A stretch of DNA of 61,765 nt from Bacteroidales bacterium (lineage in GTDB: Bacteria; Bacteroidota; Bacteroidia; Bacteroidales; UBA932). Positions within the stretch are counted from its first letter, which is position 1. Each line of letters opens with the position of its first letter. A model generated the notes under the pieces. The model saw only the letters and a list, made by a program, of their open reading frames with translations. It did not search any database and was not told where the DNA came from. Of this stretch, positions 36,976-46,924 are shown in pieces. Location: contig JAQXJU010000050.1 in assembly GCA_029009115.1 (NCBI GenBank), positions 1-61,765 of the forward strand, in the 5' to 3' direction. Position numbers and translations under genes: made by a program.

Positions 36976-39672
36976 ATGGACGAAGAGAAGATAATGACAG
37001 AGGAAGAGTTCACCGACGATGAAGCCCCCGTGGATGAACTCGAAGGGCAGGAGGAATCGGGTAAGTTCAACAAACTGCTCGAAGCTGACAGCCGCAAGTT
37101 CAAACTCTCCGGAATGTTCAGGGAATGGTTCCTGGACTACTCTTCCTATGTCATTCTGCAGAGGGCAGTTCCACACATCGTGGACGGACTCAAACCCGTA
37201 CAGCGAAGGGTACTCCACGCAATGTTCCGTATGGACGACGGGGCCTACACCAAGGTTGCCAACATAGTCGGTCAGGCTATGCAGTATCACCCTCACGGAG
37301 ACGCATCAATACTCGGCGCCCTTGTGCAACTAGGGCAGAAGGGGCTCACTGTTGACTGTCAGGGTAACTGGGGAAACATCCTCACAGGCGACAGCAACGC
37401 CGCACCCCGTTACATTGAGGCCCGCCTTAGCAAATTTGCCAAAGAAGTAGTCTTTGACCCTGCAATCACCCACTGGATGAACTCTTATGACGGGCGCAAC
37501 CAGGAGCCTACCGAACTGCCGGTGAGATTCCCTCTTCTGCTTGCCCAGGGCACAGAGGGTATAGCCGTTGGTATGGCCTCAAAGATTCTGCCACACAACT
37601 TCAACGAACTGCTCGACGCTTCGGTAGCCATACTCGAAGGCAAGGAATACGAGCTCTACCCCGACTTCCCCACCGGAGGATATGCCGACTGCTCCAAGTA
37701 TCTTGCAGGCAAGAGAGGCGGAAGCGTAAAAGTCAGGGCCAGGATCGACAAGATTGACAAGAACACGATAGCAATCACTGAGATTCCCTACGGGAAGACC
37801 ACCAACATCCTGATCGAGTCCATACTCAAGGCCAAGGAAAAGGGCAAGATAAAAATCAAGAAGATAGACGATATGACGACGGACCACGTCGAAATCATCA
37901 TCCATCTTCCGAACGACGTGTCGCCTGACAAGACCATAGACGCCCTTTACGCCTTCACCGACTGCGAATACAACATCGCGCCCAATGCCTGCGTCATCGT
38001 CGATAACAAGCCTCAGTTCCTGAGCGTCAACGAAATACTTGAGTACGACACCTTCCATACCCGGGATCTTCTGATGCAGCAGCTCCAGTTGAAACTTGAC
38101 GGACTGGAGGGCAGCTGGCACTATCTCTCACTCGAAAAGATTTTCTTCGAAAACAGGATATACAAGATTCTGGAGCAGGACCAGAAAAGCTGGGAAGACC
38201 AGTTGCAGGATGTCCTTGACCGAATGCAGGAATACTCGAGCCTTCTGAAAAGGGCAATCACGATGGACGACATAGTAAAACTCGTCGAGAAGCCTGTCAG
38301 GAAGATTTCGAAGTTCGACTCCAAACAGGTGGACGAGAAGATTCTCTCCATCGAGAAGGAAATGGCCGAGGTCCAAGACAACATCGCCAACATAACAAGG
38401 TTTACCAAAGACTGGTTCAAGTCCCTGAAAAAGAAATACGGCAAGGACTTCCCCCGCCACACCGAACTTACCGGCTTCGAAAGCATCGCCGCAACCAAGG
38501 TCGTTAGCAACAATGCCAAACTTTATGTCAACAAGGCCGAGGGTTTTGTGGGCATTGGCCTCAAGAAGGAGGAAGGGGTAGAATATGTCTGCGACTGTTC
38601 CGACCTTTCGGAAGTGATAGTCATACTCAAGGACGGGCGTTACCGTATTTCCAAAGTCAGCGACAAGGAATTCTTCGGCAAGGACATACTCTACGCCGGC
38701 ATCTTCAACCGCGGCGACAACAGAACCATCTACAACGTCATCTACCGCGAAGGAAAAACTGCGCTCTCTTATGCCAAGCGATTTGCGATTACCTCGGTCA
38801 CCAGGGACAAGGAATATGACATCACTCAGGGCACAGCGGGTTCGACCCTGCTCTGGTTCTCGGCAAACCCCAACGGCGAGGCCGAGACAGTAAGGATTCA
38901 GCTCAGGCCCCGGCCCAACCTCAAGAAGTCATCGCTTGAATACGACTTCTCGACCCTTGCAATCAAGGGAAAGGCATCGAGGGGGAACCTGGTAACCAAG
39001 AATCCCATCCAGAGAATCACGATGAAGTCCAAAGGGGTATCGACCATTGCCGGCAAGGACATCTGGTACGACCCCGACATCCAGAAGTTAAACGACGAGA
39101 ACCGCGGACTGTACCTCGGCCAGTTCGACACTTTCGACAAGGTGCTGGCCGTATTCAAGAACGGCAGCTATTACACGACATCCTTCGACCTTGTCAACAG
39201 ATATCAGGGCGATCTGCTCCTGATTGAGAAGTTTGACCCGGCGAAGACCTTCACGGCCCTCTACTGGGATGCAAAGGCCAAGTCTTTCTATGTCAAGAGG
39301 TTCTCCTTCGTTCCAAGCGACAACAGCCCCTCTTCGTTCATTGCCGAGGGGGCAAAATCGTATCTGGTAGAACTCAGCAGCGACCTTCATCCCAGATACG
39401 AGGTAAGCTGGAAACTCGAAGACAAGCAGCCCGAAGTCTTCGATGCCGAAGAGTGGATTGCAAAGAAGGGCATAGCCGCCAAGGGCAAGAAGGTTGTCGA
39501 AAGGGGCGAGGTCAAGAGCGTAAGGTTCGTAGAGCCTCTCCACAAGGAAGAGGACGATATCCCTGCAGCCCCGCAGGAGCAGGTGGAGCCGGTTGAACTT
39601 GAAATTGACGATATCGTCGATCTGCCCAAAGACATCATCGAACTGAATTTTGAAGAACCAACTTTATTCTAG
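36976..39672 (+). CDS. parC: DNA topoisomerase IV subunit A (ParC/GyrA family)
   Basis: The 898-residue protein is a type IIA topoisomerase breakage-reunion subunit. An acidic extension (about 1-40) precedes the core with GLKPVQRRVL, HPHGD at 105-109 and the catalytic tyrosine Y146 in AAPRYIEARLS. The C-terminal part lacks a clear GyrA-box, favouring ParC over GyrA. At the quinolone sites, the residues matching GyrA S83 and D87 are Ala110 and Gly114. The partner parE is not in the window. aroK follows after three bases. Confidence 0.9.
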   Translation: MDEEKIMTEEEFTDDEAPVDELEGQEESGKFNKLLEADSRKFKLSGMFREWFLDYSSYVILQRAVPHIVDGLKPVQRRVLHAMFRMDDGAYTKVANIVGQAMQYHPHGDASILGALVQLGQKGLTVDCQGNWGNILTGDSNAAPRYIEARLSKFAKEVVFDPAITHWMNSYDGRNQEPTELPVRFPLLLAQGTEGIAVGMASKILPHNFNELLDASVAILEGKEYELYPDFPTGGYADCSKYLAGKRGGSVKVRARIDKIDKNTIAITEIPYGKTTNILIESILKAKEKGKIKIKKIDDMTTDHVEIIIHLPNDVSPDKTIDALYAFTDCEYNIAPNACVIVDNKPQFLSVNEILEYDTFHTRDLLMQQLQLKLDGLEGSWHYLSLEKIFFENRIYKILEQDQKSWEDQLQDVLDRMQEYSSLLKRAITMDDIVKLVEKPVRKISKFDSKQVDEKILSIEKEMAEVQDNIANITRFTKDWFKSLKKKYGKDFPRHTELTGFESIAATKVVSNNAKLYVNKAEGFVGIGLKKEEGVEYVCDCSDLSEVIVILKDGRYRISKVSDKEFFGKDILYAGIFNRGDNRTIYNVIYREGKTALSYAKRFAITSVTRDKEYDITQGTAGSTLLWFSANPNGEAETVRIQLRPRPNLKKSSLEYDFSTLAIKGKASRGNLVTKNPIQRITMKSKGVSTIAGKDIWYDPDIQKLNDENRGLYLGQFDTFDKVLAVFKNGSYYTTSFDLVNRYQGDLLLIEKFDPAKTFTALYWDAKAKSFYVKRFSFVPSDNSPSSFIAEGAKSYLVELSSDLHPRYEVSWKLEDKQPEVFDAEEWIAKKGIAAKGKKVVERGEVKSVRFVEPLHKEEDDIPAAPQEQVEPVELEIDDIVDLPKDIIELNFEEPTLF

Positions 39673-39675
39673 GAT

Positions 39676-40173
39676 ATGGTCATCTGTCTGACAGGTTTCA
39701 TGGGCTCTGGCAAGAGCAGTGTAGGTAGGGCGTTGTCGAGCGCTCTCGAGTTCGGATTCACCGACCTCGACGATTATATAGTCAGGATGACAGGGCGCAC
39801 CATAAAAGACATTTTCGTCAACGGAGAGGGAAGTTTCCGAGACATCGAACTCCAGGCCCTCAGGGAGGTGCTCTCGAAGATTGGAGACCGAGACTGGGTT
39901 CTCTCGCTCGGAGGAGGCACCCTTACCAAGAGCGAGGCTCAGGATATGATTTTCGGGCATTGCGTAAGCATATATCTGCGCGCCCGCATAGGAACCATCA
40001 TTGAGCGGCTCAAGGACGAAGTTGACTCTCGTCCTATGCTGAAAGACAGCGCAATAGATGAGTTGCTCGAGAAGCGCAGCTGCGTGTATGGGAGGGCAGA
40101 CTACATCATCGACACCGACTCCCGCCCCATAGAGAACATTGTCAGCGAGATTCGTGATTTAGTCCAAGTCTGA
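39676..40173 (+). CDS. aroK: Shikimate kinase
   Basis: The 165-residue kinase phosphorylates shikimate in the chorismate pathway. P-loop GFMGSGKS at 7-14, the shikimate-binding DLDDYI near 32-37 and LSLGGGT near 77-83 are present. It follows parC after three bases; aroE of the same pathway lies about 4 kb downstream in the same run of genes. Confidence 0.95.
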   Translation: MVICLTGFMGSGKSSVGRALSSALEFGFTDLDDYIVRMTGRTIKDIFVNGEGSFRDIELQALREVLSKIGDRDWVLSLGGGTLTKSEAQDMIFGHCVSIYLRARIGTIIERLKDEVDSRPMLKDSAIDELLEKRSCVYGRADYIIDTDSRPIENIVSEIRDLVQV

Positions 40174-40190
40174 CTTTTTGATTATCTTTG
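40158..40190 (+). promoter_or_regulatory. Possible promoter of recJ
   Basis: TTTA (40158-40161), 21 bases and TATCTTTG (40183-40190), inside the end of aroK. The -7 box ends six bases before the recJ ATG, predicting a leaderless or near-leaderless mRNA. Confidence 0.55.
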
Positions 40191-40196
40191 CATACT

Positions 40197-41933
40197 ATGC
40201 AGAAAGAATGCAAATGGCTGCTCCGAGAGCCTTCAGATCCCGCGAAAGTCGAGAAACTGGCCACTGAGGTCGGTATCGACCGCGTGCTTGCCGAGCTGCT
40301 CGTACAGCGCGGCATCGAGACCTTCGAGCAGGCCAGATCATTCTTCAGACCGTCACTCCAGGACCTAGGCGACCCCTTCCTGATGAAGGATATGGACATA
40401 GCCGTCGAGAGACTTCACAAAGCAGTCAGCACAGGCGAGAAGATTCTCGTTTACGGCGATTACGATGTGGACGGCACTACTGCAGTGGCTCTGGTTTACT
40501 CTTTCCTGAGCAGATTCACCGACAAGTTGGGATTCTACATCCCAGACCGTTATGACGAAGGTTACGGGGTATCGGTCAAGGGCATAGAATGGGCCGCGGC
40601 CAACGGATACACCCTGCTGATAACCCTGGACTGCGGAATCAAGGCCATCGACAAGGTCAATCACGCAAGAAGTCTGGGAATCGATGTAATCATCTGCGAC
40701 CACCACCTCCCTGAAGAGGAACTGCCCTCGGCAGTGGCAGTGCTCGACCCCAAGAGAGAAGACTGCAGCTATCCTTTCGACGACCTCAGCGGCTGCGGGG
40801 TAGGCTTCAAGCTCGTCCAGGGCTATTCTGCCCGCTATGGCATAGCCTTCGAGACTCTCATTCCCCTGCTGGACCTGCTGGTAGTGAGCATAGCTTCAGA
40901 CCTTGTGTCGGTCGTGGGAGAGAACAGGGTCCTGGCTCATTACGGGCTCAAACAGCTCAACGAAAACCCCCGCAAGGGTCTGCTTGCGATGTTTACCCTT
41001 CTGAAACTTGAGCCGGGGCACATCACCATAGACGACATAGTGTTCAAGATAGGTCCCCGCATCAATGCCGCAGGGCGTATGGAGTCCGGCAGGCTCGCAG
41101 TTGAGCTTCTGACCGCCACCGACAATGCCAGAGCTGTCAAGATAGGCGAAAAGATTAACGACAACAACAATGAGCGCAAGATAGTAGATCGCGAGATTAC
41201 CCAGGAAGCCCTGAATATGGTCGAGCAGAAGAACTGCCTTGCCTACGAGAATGCCACGATAGTCTATAACCCCTCGTGGAGCAAAGGTGTGGTTGGGATT
41301 GTCGCCTCGAGGCTGGTAGAAGCCTTCTACAAGCCGACGGTGGTTCTGACCAAGTCTAACGGTCTGGTGACAGGCTCTGCAAGGAGCGTTGCCGGGTTCG
41401 ACCTCTACGAAGCCATCGAAAGCTGTGCTGACCTTCTCGAGAACTTCGGAGGGCATGTCTATGCTGCCGGGCTGACCCTCAAGGAAGAGAATCTTGCCGA
41501 ATTCAGCCGCAGGATGGACAGTTTCATCGCCGGAAAAATTACCGAGCAGATGATGACCCCGGTGGTGGACATCGATGCCGTTCTCGACTTTGCGCAGATT
41601 ACCCCCAAGTTTTTCCGCATCCTCAAGCAATTCCAGCCCTTCGGCCCGGGTAACAGCAATCCCGTGTTTATGACCGAGAACGTATATGATGCAGGGAACG
41701 GGCGCAAGGTCGGGGCAGGCGGGCTACACCTCAGGCTAGACCTCATCCAGGAGTCTCAGCCTTACCACCAGATAGCAGCCATCGCCTTCAACATGGCGCG
41801 GCATTACGACTACATCAAAGAAGGAAACCCCTTTGACGTGTGCTACTCGATAGTAGAGAACTACTATCGCGGCAGCGCCTCGATACAGTTGAGGCTGAAG
41901 GATTTCCGCAAAAGAGAAGAAGAATTGATATAA
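40197..41933 (+). CDS. recJ: Single-stranded-DNA exonuclease RecJ
   Basis: RecJ degrades single-stranded DNA 5' to 3' in recombination and mismatch repair. The 578-residue protein has the DHH phosphoesterase motifs GDYDVDGTTAV (metal ligands at D88, D90, D92) and DHH at 168-170, the KIGPRINAAGRM motif and the DHHA1 GGHVYAAGLT block. The ATG at 40197 is used rather than a TTG at 40188, which lies within the -7 box. lysS follows after three bases. Confidence 0.96.
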   Translation: MQKECKWLLREPSDPAKVEKLATEVGIDRVLAELLVQRGIETFEQARSFFRPSLQDLGDPFLMKDMDIAVERLHKAVSTGEKILVYGDYDVDGTTAVALVYSFLSRFTDKLGFYIPDRYDEGYGVSVKGIEWAAANGYTLLITLDCGIKAIDKVNHARSLGIDVIICDHHLPEEELPSAVAVLDPKREDCSYPFDDLSGCGVGFKLVQGYSARYGIAFETLIPLLDLLVVSIASDLVSVVGENRVLAHYGLKQLNENPRKGLLAMFTLLKLEPGHITIDDIVFKIGPRINAAGRMESGRLAVELLTATDNARAVKIGEKINDNNNERKIVDREITQEALNMVEQKNCLAYENATIVYNPSWSKGVVGIVASRLVEAFYKPTVVLTKSNGLVTGSARSVAGFDLYEAIESCADLLENFGGHVYAAGLTLKEENLAEFSRRMDSFIAGKITEQMMTPVVDIDAVLDFAQITPKFFRILKQFQPFGPGNSNPVFMTENVYDAGNGRKVGAGGLHLRLDLIQESQPYHQIAAIAFNMARHYDYIKEGNPFDVCYSIVENYYRGSASIQLRLKDFRKREEELI

Positions 41934-41936
41934 AAT

Positions 41937-43472
41937 ATGAACCAGGAACTCAGCGAACAGGAAATCATCCGCAGGGAGTCACTTGCGAAACTCAGGGAAC
42001 TGGGGATTGACCCCTATCCCGCAGCCCTTTATCCAGTAAATACAAACACGGCAGAGATAGCCTCGGGATATGACCCCGAAAAAGGCAATTTTCAGGAAGT
42101 CTGCGTGGCCGGGCGTCTGATGAGCCGCAGGATAATGGGCGCAGCATCCTTTGGAGAACTTCAAGACGAGAGCGGCCGGATCCAGATATACGTAAAGCGC
42201 GACGAGATATGCCCCTCCGAGGACAAGACCATGTACAACACCGTCTGGAAGAAACTTCTTGACATAGGTGACATAGTTGGAATAAAGGGCTTTGCATTTA
42301 TCACCCAGACCGGACAGCTCAGCATCCACGCCAGGGAACTGACCCTTCTGAGCAAGTCGCTTAGGGTACTGCCCATAGTAAAGGAAATGGACGGACAGGT
42401 GTTCGACGCCTTCACCGACCCGGAGATGCGCTACCGCCAGATATATGTCGATCTCATCGTAAACCCTTCAGTAAAGGATACCTTCATCAAAAGGAGCAGG
42501 ATTATTTCCTCTATGCGCCGCTATTTCAACGAAGCCGGATGCCTTGAGGTGGAGACTCCTATTCTGCAGAGCATTCCCGGTGGAGCCAGCGCCCGTCCCT
42601 TCATCACCCATCACAATGCCCTTGACATTCCCCTGTATTTGAGGATAGCCAACGAACTCTACCTCAAGAGACTGATAGTCGGAGGATACAACGGTGTCTA
42701 TGAGTTTGCCAAGGACTTCAGGAACGAGGGTATGGACAAGACCCACAACCCCGAGTTCACCTGTATGGAAATCTACGTCGCATACAAGGATTACAACTGG
42801 ATGATGGACTTTGTGGAGAAGATGCTCTGCCAGATCTCGCTCGAAGTCAACGGCACCACAAGGGTCAACATCTCGGGCAACGAGGTTGACTTCGGAGGAA
42901 GTTACAGAAGACTCCCCATTCTCGAGGCCATACGCGAATTTGCCGGAGTTGACATCAAGGGTATGGACGAAGAAGCCCTGCGCAAGGTATGCCGCGAACT
43001 TCACGTCGAAACCGAGCCCTCTATGGGCAAGGGCAAACTTATCGATGCTATTTTCGGACAGTACTGCGAAGACAAGCTCATACAGCCTACATTCATCATA
43101 GACTACCCCGTAGAGATGAGCCCTCTGACCAAACGTCACCGCGAGGATCCCAGCCTGACCGAGAGATTCGAGCTCTTCGTGTGCGGCAAGGAACTGGCCA
43201 ATTCCTATTCCGAGCTCAACGACCCCATCGACCAGCTCGAGAGATTCGAGGAGCAGGCAAGGCTCAAGGGCAAGGGCGACGACGAGGCTATGTTCATCGA
43301 CTACGACTTTGTGAGAGCTCTTGAATACGGTATGCCGCCAACCGCCGGTCTGGGAATGGGTATCGACCGTCTGACAATGTTCATGACGGGTAAGACCGCC
43401 ATTCAGGACGTGCTCTTCTTCCCTCAGATGAGACCCGAAAAGATTGCATCTGCACCCTCCGATGGCAGATGA
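41937..43472 (+). CDS. lysS: Lysyl-tRNA synthetase, class II
   Basis: The 511-residue enzyme charges tRNA-Lys. It has an N-terminal OB anticodon-binding domain ([27 protein letters not shown]) and the class II catalytic core: motif 2 [20 protein letters not shown] and motif 3 [12 protein letters not shown]. Length matches family. The last 11 bases overlap the start of the SpoU methyltransferase. Confidence 0.98.
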   Translation: MNQELSEQEIIRRESLAKLRELGIDPYPAALYPVNTNTAEIASGYDPEKGNFQEVCVAGRLMSRRIMGAASFGELQDESGRIQIYVKRDEICPSEDKTMYNTVWKKLLDIGDIVGIKGFAFITQTGQLSIHARELTLLSKSLRVLPIVKEMDGQVFDAFTDPEMRYRQIYVDLIVNPSVKDTFIKRSRIISSMRRYFNEAGCLEVETPILQSIPGGASARPFITHHNALDIPLYLRIANELYLKRLIVGGYNGVYEFAKDFRNEGMDKTHNPEFTCMEIYVAYKDYNWMMDFVEKMLCQISLEVNGTTRVNISGNEVDFGGSYRRLPILEAIREFAGVDIKGMDEEALRKVCRELHVETEPSMGKGKLIDAIFGQYCEDKLIQPTFIIDYPVEMSPLTKRHREDPSLTERFELFVCGKELANSYSELNDPIDQLERFEEQARLKGKGDDEAMFIDYDFVRALEYGMPPTAGLGMGIDRLTMFMTGKTAIQDVLFFPQMRPEKIASAPSDGR

Positions 43473-44259
43473 ACTCATCACTTCGGCAAAGAACCCGAAG
43501 ATAAGGCGACTGCTGGAGCTCCAGCAGAAATCCTCTCTGCGAAGGGCTGAGGGGATTTTCGTTGTGGAAGGGCTGAGGGAACTCAGGCACTGCCTCGAAG
43601 CAGGATTCAAGCTCGAATCTCTTTTCTACTGCCCCGGAATCTGCGCCCGTCCAGAACTCGGGATGGAATCCTTTGCAGAAAAGGAGTCAATATTCGCTCT
43701 CTCTCCCGAAGCCTATTCGAGAATTGCCGTCAGGGATTCCAGCGAAGGGGTTGTGGCTACCGTGCACAGCCGCTGCCTGAGCCTTACCGAACTGAGCCTC
43801 CCCTCGAACCCTCTTGTAATAGTGCTTGAAAGCGTGGAGAAACCTGGCAATCTCGGAGCAGTGCTGCGCAGCGCCGATGCTGCCGGTGCCGATGCCCTGC
43901 TGGTCTGCGACCCGCTGACCGACCTATACAACCCCAATCTCATTCGGGCATCGCTGGGAGCCGTCTTCACTGTTCCGTCAGTGTGCTGCAGCAGTTCTCA
44001 GGCCATCAGTTTCCTCAAGGAGAAAGGGATACGCATACTCACAGCCCAGTTGCAGGATTCTTCGCTGTACTACGATACGGATATGACCCGGGGAACAGCC
44101 CTGGTTATGGGAACAGAATCAACGGGGCTCACCAACGAATGGAGAGAAGCCGCCGACGCACACATCCGGATCCCTATGAACGGGAAGATGGACTCGCTGA
44201 ACGTTTCGGTCAGCGCGGCAATTCTGATGTTTGAAGCAGTACGTCAACGCAATGGATAG
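43462..44259 (+). CDS. SpoU/TrmH-family RNA 2'-O-methyltransferase
   Basis: The 265-residue protein has an N-terminal substrate-binding domain (about 1-95) and a SPOUT catalytic domain with [28 protein letters not shown] and [18 protein letters not shown]. It resembles RlmB/TsnR-type enzymes acting on 23S rRNA; the exact site is unknown. The start overlaps lysS by 11 bases and the end overlaps aroE by eight, indicating translational coupling. It is a second, longer member of the family already seen at 5640-6179. Confidence 0.92.
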   Translation: MADELITSAKNPKIRRLLELQQKSSLRRAEGIFVVEGLRELRHCLEAGFKLESLFYCPGICARPELGMESFAEKESIFALSPEAYSRIAVRDSSEGVVATVHSRCLSLTELSLPSNPLVIVLESVEKPGNLGAVLRSADAAGADALLVCDPLTDLYNPNLIRASLGAVFTVPSVCCSSSQAISFLKEKGIRILTAQLQDSSLYYDTDMTRGTALVMGTESTGLTNEWREAADAHIRIPMNGKMDSLNVSVSAAILMFEAVRQRNG

Positions 44260-44917
44260 ATTCGGTCTGCTGGGATACCCCATTGGTCACTCGCTCTCTC
44301 CGAGGCTCTTCGAAGCCGCCTACGGGGGAGAATACTATTATGACCTTATTGAAGAAAGCAGCTTTGAAGATGCGTTCAGAAGATTTCTCGACGGCCCCTA
44401 CAGGGCAGTCAACGTAACCGCCCCCTTCAAGCACGAGGCCGCCGGCGCAGCCCTTCTGCCATCCGCTGAGGTAAAGAAGCTCGGAGCCGCGAACATCCTG
44501 CTGAAGAGTCCGGAAGGACTTCGGGCCTTCAACTCCGACTACCTCGGGATACGCCTCTGGCTCGAGGGTATGAGAGAGTATCACAGCGTTGCCGTCATAG
44601 GGGGAGGTGGAGCCGGGAAGGCCGCCCTTCTGGCCGCCTCGGATTCGGGATTCGAGACAAGGCTCTACCACCACGACGAGATAGCCAAGGGTGTCAGCGC
44701 CGACATCATCATCTTTACCCTGCCCAGACTGAGCCCGGGTTGCGACAGACTCTGCTGCGACATCCTGTTCGAAGCTAACTACCGCGATCCTGTACTGAAA
44801 AATCACCGGGGATATGTCAGAGGCGAAATATGGCTTCTGGCACAGGCAGAGACGGGTTACAGGCTGATGACCGGCAAAAACCCGGATTGCGATGCGATGA
44901 AACGCATCATTTTGTGA
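44252..44917 (+). CDS. aroE: Shikimate dehydrogenase, short form
   Basis: AroE reduces 3-dehydroshikimate with NADPH. The 221-residue protein has GYPIGHSLSPRLFE near 5-18, catalytic Lys in NVTAPFKHEA, Asp in NSDYLG and the nucleotide loop GGGGAGKAAL. It is about 50 residues shorter than E. coli AroE, mostly in the NADP-binding half. With aroK upstream it supplies the chorismate pathway. The start at 44252 (MDRFGLLG) was chosen over 44231 to match the conserved N-terminus. Confidence 0.9.
   Translation: MDRFGLLGYPIGHSLSPRLFEAAYGGEYYYDLIEESSFEDAFRRFLDGPYRAVNVTAPFKHEAAGAALLPSAEVKKLGAANILLKSPEGLRAFNSDYLGIRLWLEGMREYHSVAVIGGGGAGKAALLAASDSGFETRLYHHDEIAKGVSADIIIFTLPRLSPGCDRLCCDILFEANYRDPVLKNHRGYVRGEIWLLAQAETGYRLMTGKNPDCDAMKRIIL
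44891..44914 (+). terminator. Weak hairpin at the end of aroE
   Basis: GATGCG and CGCATC (44891-44896, 44903-44908) form a six-pair stem across ATGAAA, followed by ATTTTG, partly inside the coding sequence. It may attenuate read-through into ssb. Confidence 0.4.
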
Positions 44918-44936
44918 AAATAATTCACTAAATTGC

Positions 44937-44953
44937 GGTCTAGTATTTAGACC
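44937..44953. promoter_or_regulatory. Inverted repeat upstream of ssb
   Basis: GGTCTA-N5-TAGACC lies ten bases before the ssb start. No TAnnTTTG promoter is visible between aroE and ssb, so this is either an operator, a leader hairpin or chance. Confidence 0.3.
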
Positions 44954-44962
44954 AAAGGTATT

Positions 44963-45463
44963 ATGTCACTAAACAAAGTTATGCTGATTGGTAACGTCGG
45001 GAGAGATCCCGAGGTACGTTACCTTGAGGGGAGTGCCGCTGCAGGCAACAAGGTTGCCACTTTCACCCTTGCGACCACGGAGAGATACCGCGACCGCATC
45101 AGCGGCGAATCGAAAGAGAGTACGGAATGGCACAACATCGTGGCATGGAGACAGCCCGCCGACTTCGCCGAGAAGTACATCCGCAAGGGTAGTCAGGTAT
45201 TCATCGAAGGCAAGCTCAGAACCCGCTCCTTCACAGACCAGTCCGGGGCCAAGAGGTACACGACCGAGATTAACGTAGATACTCTGCAGTTGCTCGGACG
45301 CCGCTCCGACGACAGCGCGGGAGCTCCCGCGCAGGGCGGATATACCCAGCCCAGGAGCGCTGCCCCCGTGGCGGCTGCACCCGCGCCTGCTCCGCGTCCG
45401 GTCTCAAGTGCACCTTCTGAAATCAATCTTTCAGAAGACGCAGTCGATGACCTTCCGTTCTAG
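44963..45463 (+). CDS. ssb: Single-stranded DNA-binding protein
   Basis: The 166-residue protein binds single-stranded DNA during replication and repair. An N-terminal OB fold (MSLNKVMLIGNVGRDPEVRY ... VFIEGKLRTRSF) is followed by a Pro/Ala-rich linker (about 118-150) and the acidic tip EDAVDDLPF that docks partner proteins. Its upstream position near recJ is consistent with a repair link. A strong hairpin follows. Confidence 0.97.
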   Translation: MSLNKVMLIGNVGRDPEVRYLEGSAAAGNKVATFTLATTERYRDRISGESKESTEWHNIVAWRQPADFAEKYIRKGSQVFIEGKLRTRSFTDQSGAKRYTTEINVDTLQLLGRRSDDSAGAPAQGGYTQPRSAAPVAAAPAPAPRPVSSAPSEINLSEDAVDDLPF

Positions 45464-45493
45464 AATTCTGACCTGAATCATTCACCGAAAGCT

Positions 45494-45525
45494 GGGAGTG
45501 ACCTGACAGTCACTCCCGGTGTTTT
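45494..45525 (+). terminator. Terminator after ssb
   Basis: A perfect nine-pair stem, GGGAGTGAC with GTCACTCCC, closes a six-base loop and is followed by GGTGTTTTG. It is only 22 bases before the MFS start, so it may act as a partial terminator or a leader structure for that gene. Confidence 0.65.
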
Positions 45526-45547
45526 GTCGGAAAACACATCAAAAAAA

Positions 45548-46915
45548 ATGAGCGCAAAAACTGCAAAACTACTCAATGACAACCCCCTTGCAAGGTGGGG
45601 TGTGCTTATTCTGGTGGCGTTGATGATGTTCTTCGCCTATATGTTCGTGGACGTGATGTCCCCCCTGAAGTCTCTCGTCGAGAGCAATCTCGGCTGGGAC
45701 AGCGGAGTGTTCGGCAAGTACGCCGCATCGGAATACATTCTCAACGTATGCGGATTCCTTATCATAGCCGGAGTCATCCTTGACAAGCTGGGAGTCCGCT
45801 TCTCGGGCATACTCTCCGCAGGACTTATGGTACTCGGGGCCGGAATCAAATTCATAGGAATCAGCGACTGGTTCCAGACAACCGCATTCGCCCAGTGGCT
45901 CGGTTCGTGGTGGGTCGAGATGCCGGCCAGCGCCAAGATGGCCTCGCTCGGATTTATGATTTTCGGCTGCGGCTGCGAGATGGAAGGCACCAATGTCTCA
46001 AAGATACTCGCAAAGTGGTTCAAAGGCAAGGAAATGGCTCTTGCAATGGGGCTTGAGATGGCTATTGCCCGTCTTGGAGTATTTGCCGTAATGTGGATTG
46101 CACCCATCATCTCCTCGCGTTTCGACAGTTCGGTATTGGCTCCTCTCGGATTCTGCGGCGCCCTTCTGACAATAGGTCTGCTGAACTTTGTCATCTTCGC
46201 ATTCCTCGACAAAAAGTTCGACAGCCAGCTCGTCGAAAGAGGGCTCGCCACCGCCGAAAAGTCGCCCGAAGACGAATTCCACGTAAGCGACCTCGGAGCC
46301 ATTTTCAAGAGCAAGATGTTCTGGATTGTTGCTATGCTCTGCGTACTCTACTATTCAGCCATCTTCCCCTTCCAGAGATACGCCCCCAACTTCCTTGAAG
46401 AGACCCTGAACATCGACGCAGGAACGGCCTCACGCCTGTTCAGCTGCTTCCCCATACTTGCGATGTGCCTGACTCCCCTCCTGGGAATTTTCCTCGACCG
46501 CAAGGGTAAGGGGGCCAGTATGCTGATGGTCGGTGCCCTGATTATGATTGTATGCCACCTGTCCTTCGCATTCATCCTGCCGGTTTTCCCCAAGAAATGG
46601 CTGGCCGTGCTGCTTATTGTAGTTCTCGGAGTCAGTTTCTCACTGGTTCCCGCAGCCTTGTGGCCTTCTGTTCCAAAGATTATCGACGAGAAGATACTCG
46701 GAAGCGCATACTGCCTCATCTTCTGGGTCCAGAACATAGGTCTGTGCCTTGTTCCAATGCTGATAGGTTCGCTGAGGCAGTCCACCGGAGGATACCTTGT
46801 TCCTATGATAGTATTCTCTTCGTTCGGAGTCCTTGCATTCATCTTCAGTCTGCTTCTCAAGAAAGAAGACCGTAACAGGAACTACGGACTTGAAGAGCCC
46901 AACATCAAGGGCTGA
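45548..46915 (+). CDS. Major facilitator superfamily transporter
   Basis: The 455-residue protein has about twelve hydrophobic segments in two halves joined by a charged central loop (about 205-235), typical of MFS carriers. It carries a DKLGVRFSG motif between early helices, a variant of the GxLaDrxGrR signature, and FLDRKGKGASMLM in the second half. The substrate cannot be read from the sequence. The ATG at 45548 is preferred to a TTG at 45524 that lies in the hairpin's U-tract. dxs follows after nine bases. Confidence 0.88.
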   Translation: MSAKTAKLLNDNPLARWGVLILVALMMFFAYMFVDVMSPLKSLVESNLGWDSGVFGKYAASEYILNVCGFLIIAGVILDKLGVRFSGILSAGLMVLGAGIKFIGISDWFQTTAFAQWLGSWWVEMPASAKMASLGFMIFGCGCEMEGTNVSKILAKWFKGKEMALAMGLEMAIARLGVFAVMWIAPIISSRFDSSVLAPLGFCGALLTIGLLNFVIFAFLDKKFDSQLVERGLATAEKSPEDEFHVSDLGAIFKSKMFWIVAMLCVLYYSAIFPFQRYAPNFLEETLNIDAGTASRLFSCFPILAMCLTPLLGIFLDRKGKGASMLMVGALIMIVCHLSFAFILPVFPKKWLAVLLIVVLGVSFSLVPAALWPSVPKIIDEKILGSAYCLIFWVQNIGLCLVPMLIGSLRQSTGGYLVPMIVFSSFGVLAFIFSLLLKKEDRNRNYGLEEPNIKG

Positions 46916-46924
46916 TTTCCGGAT

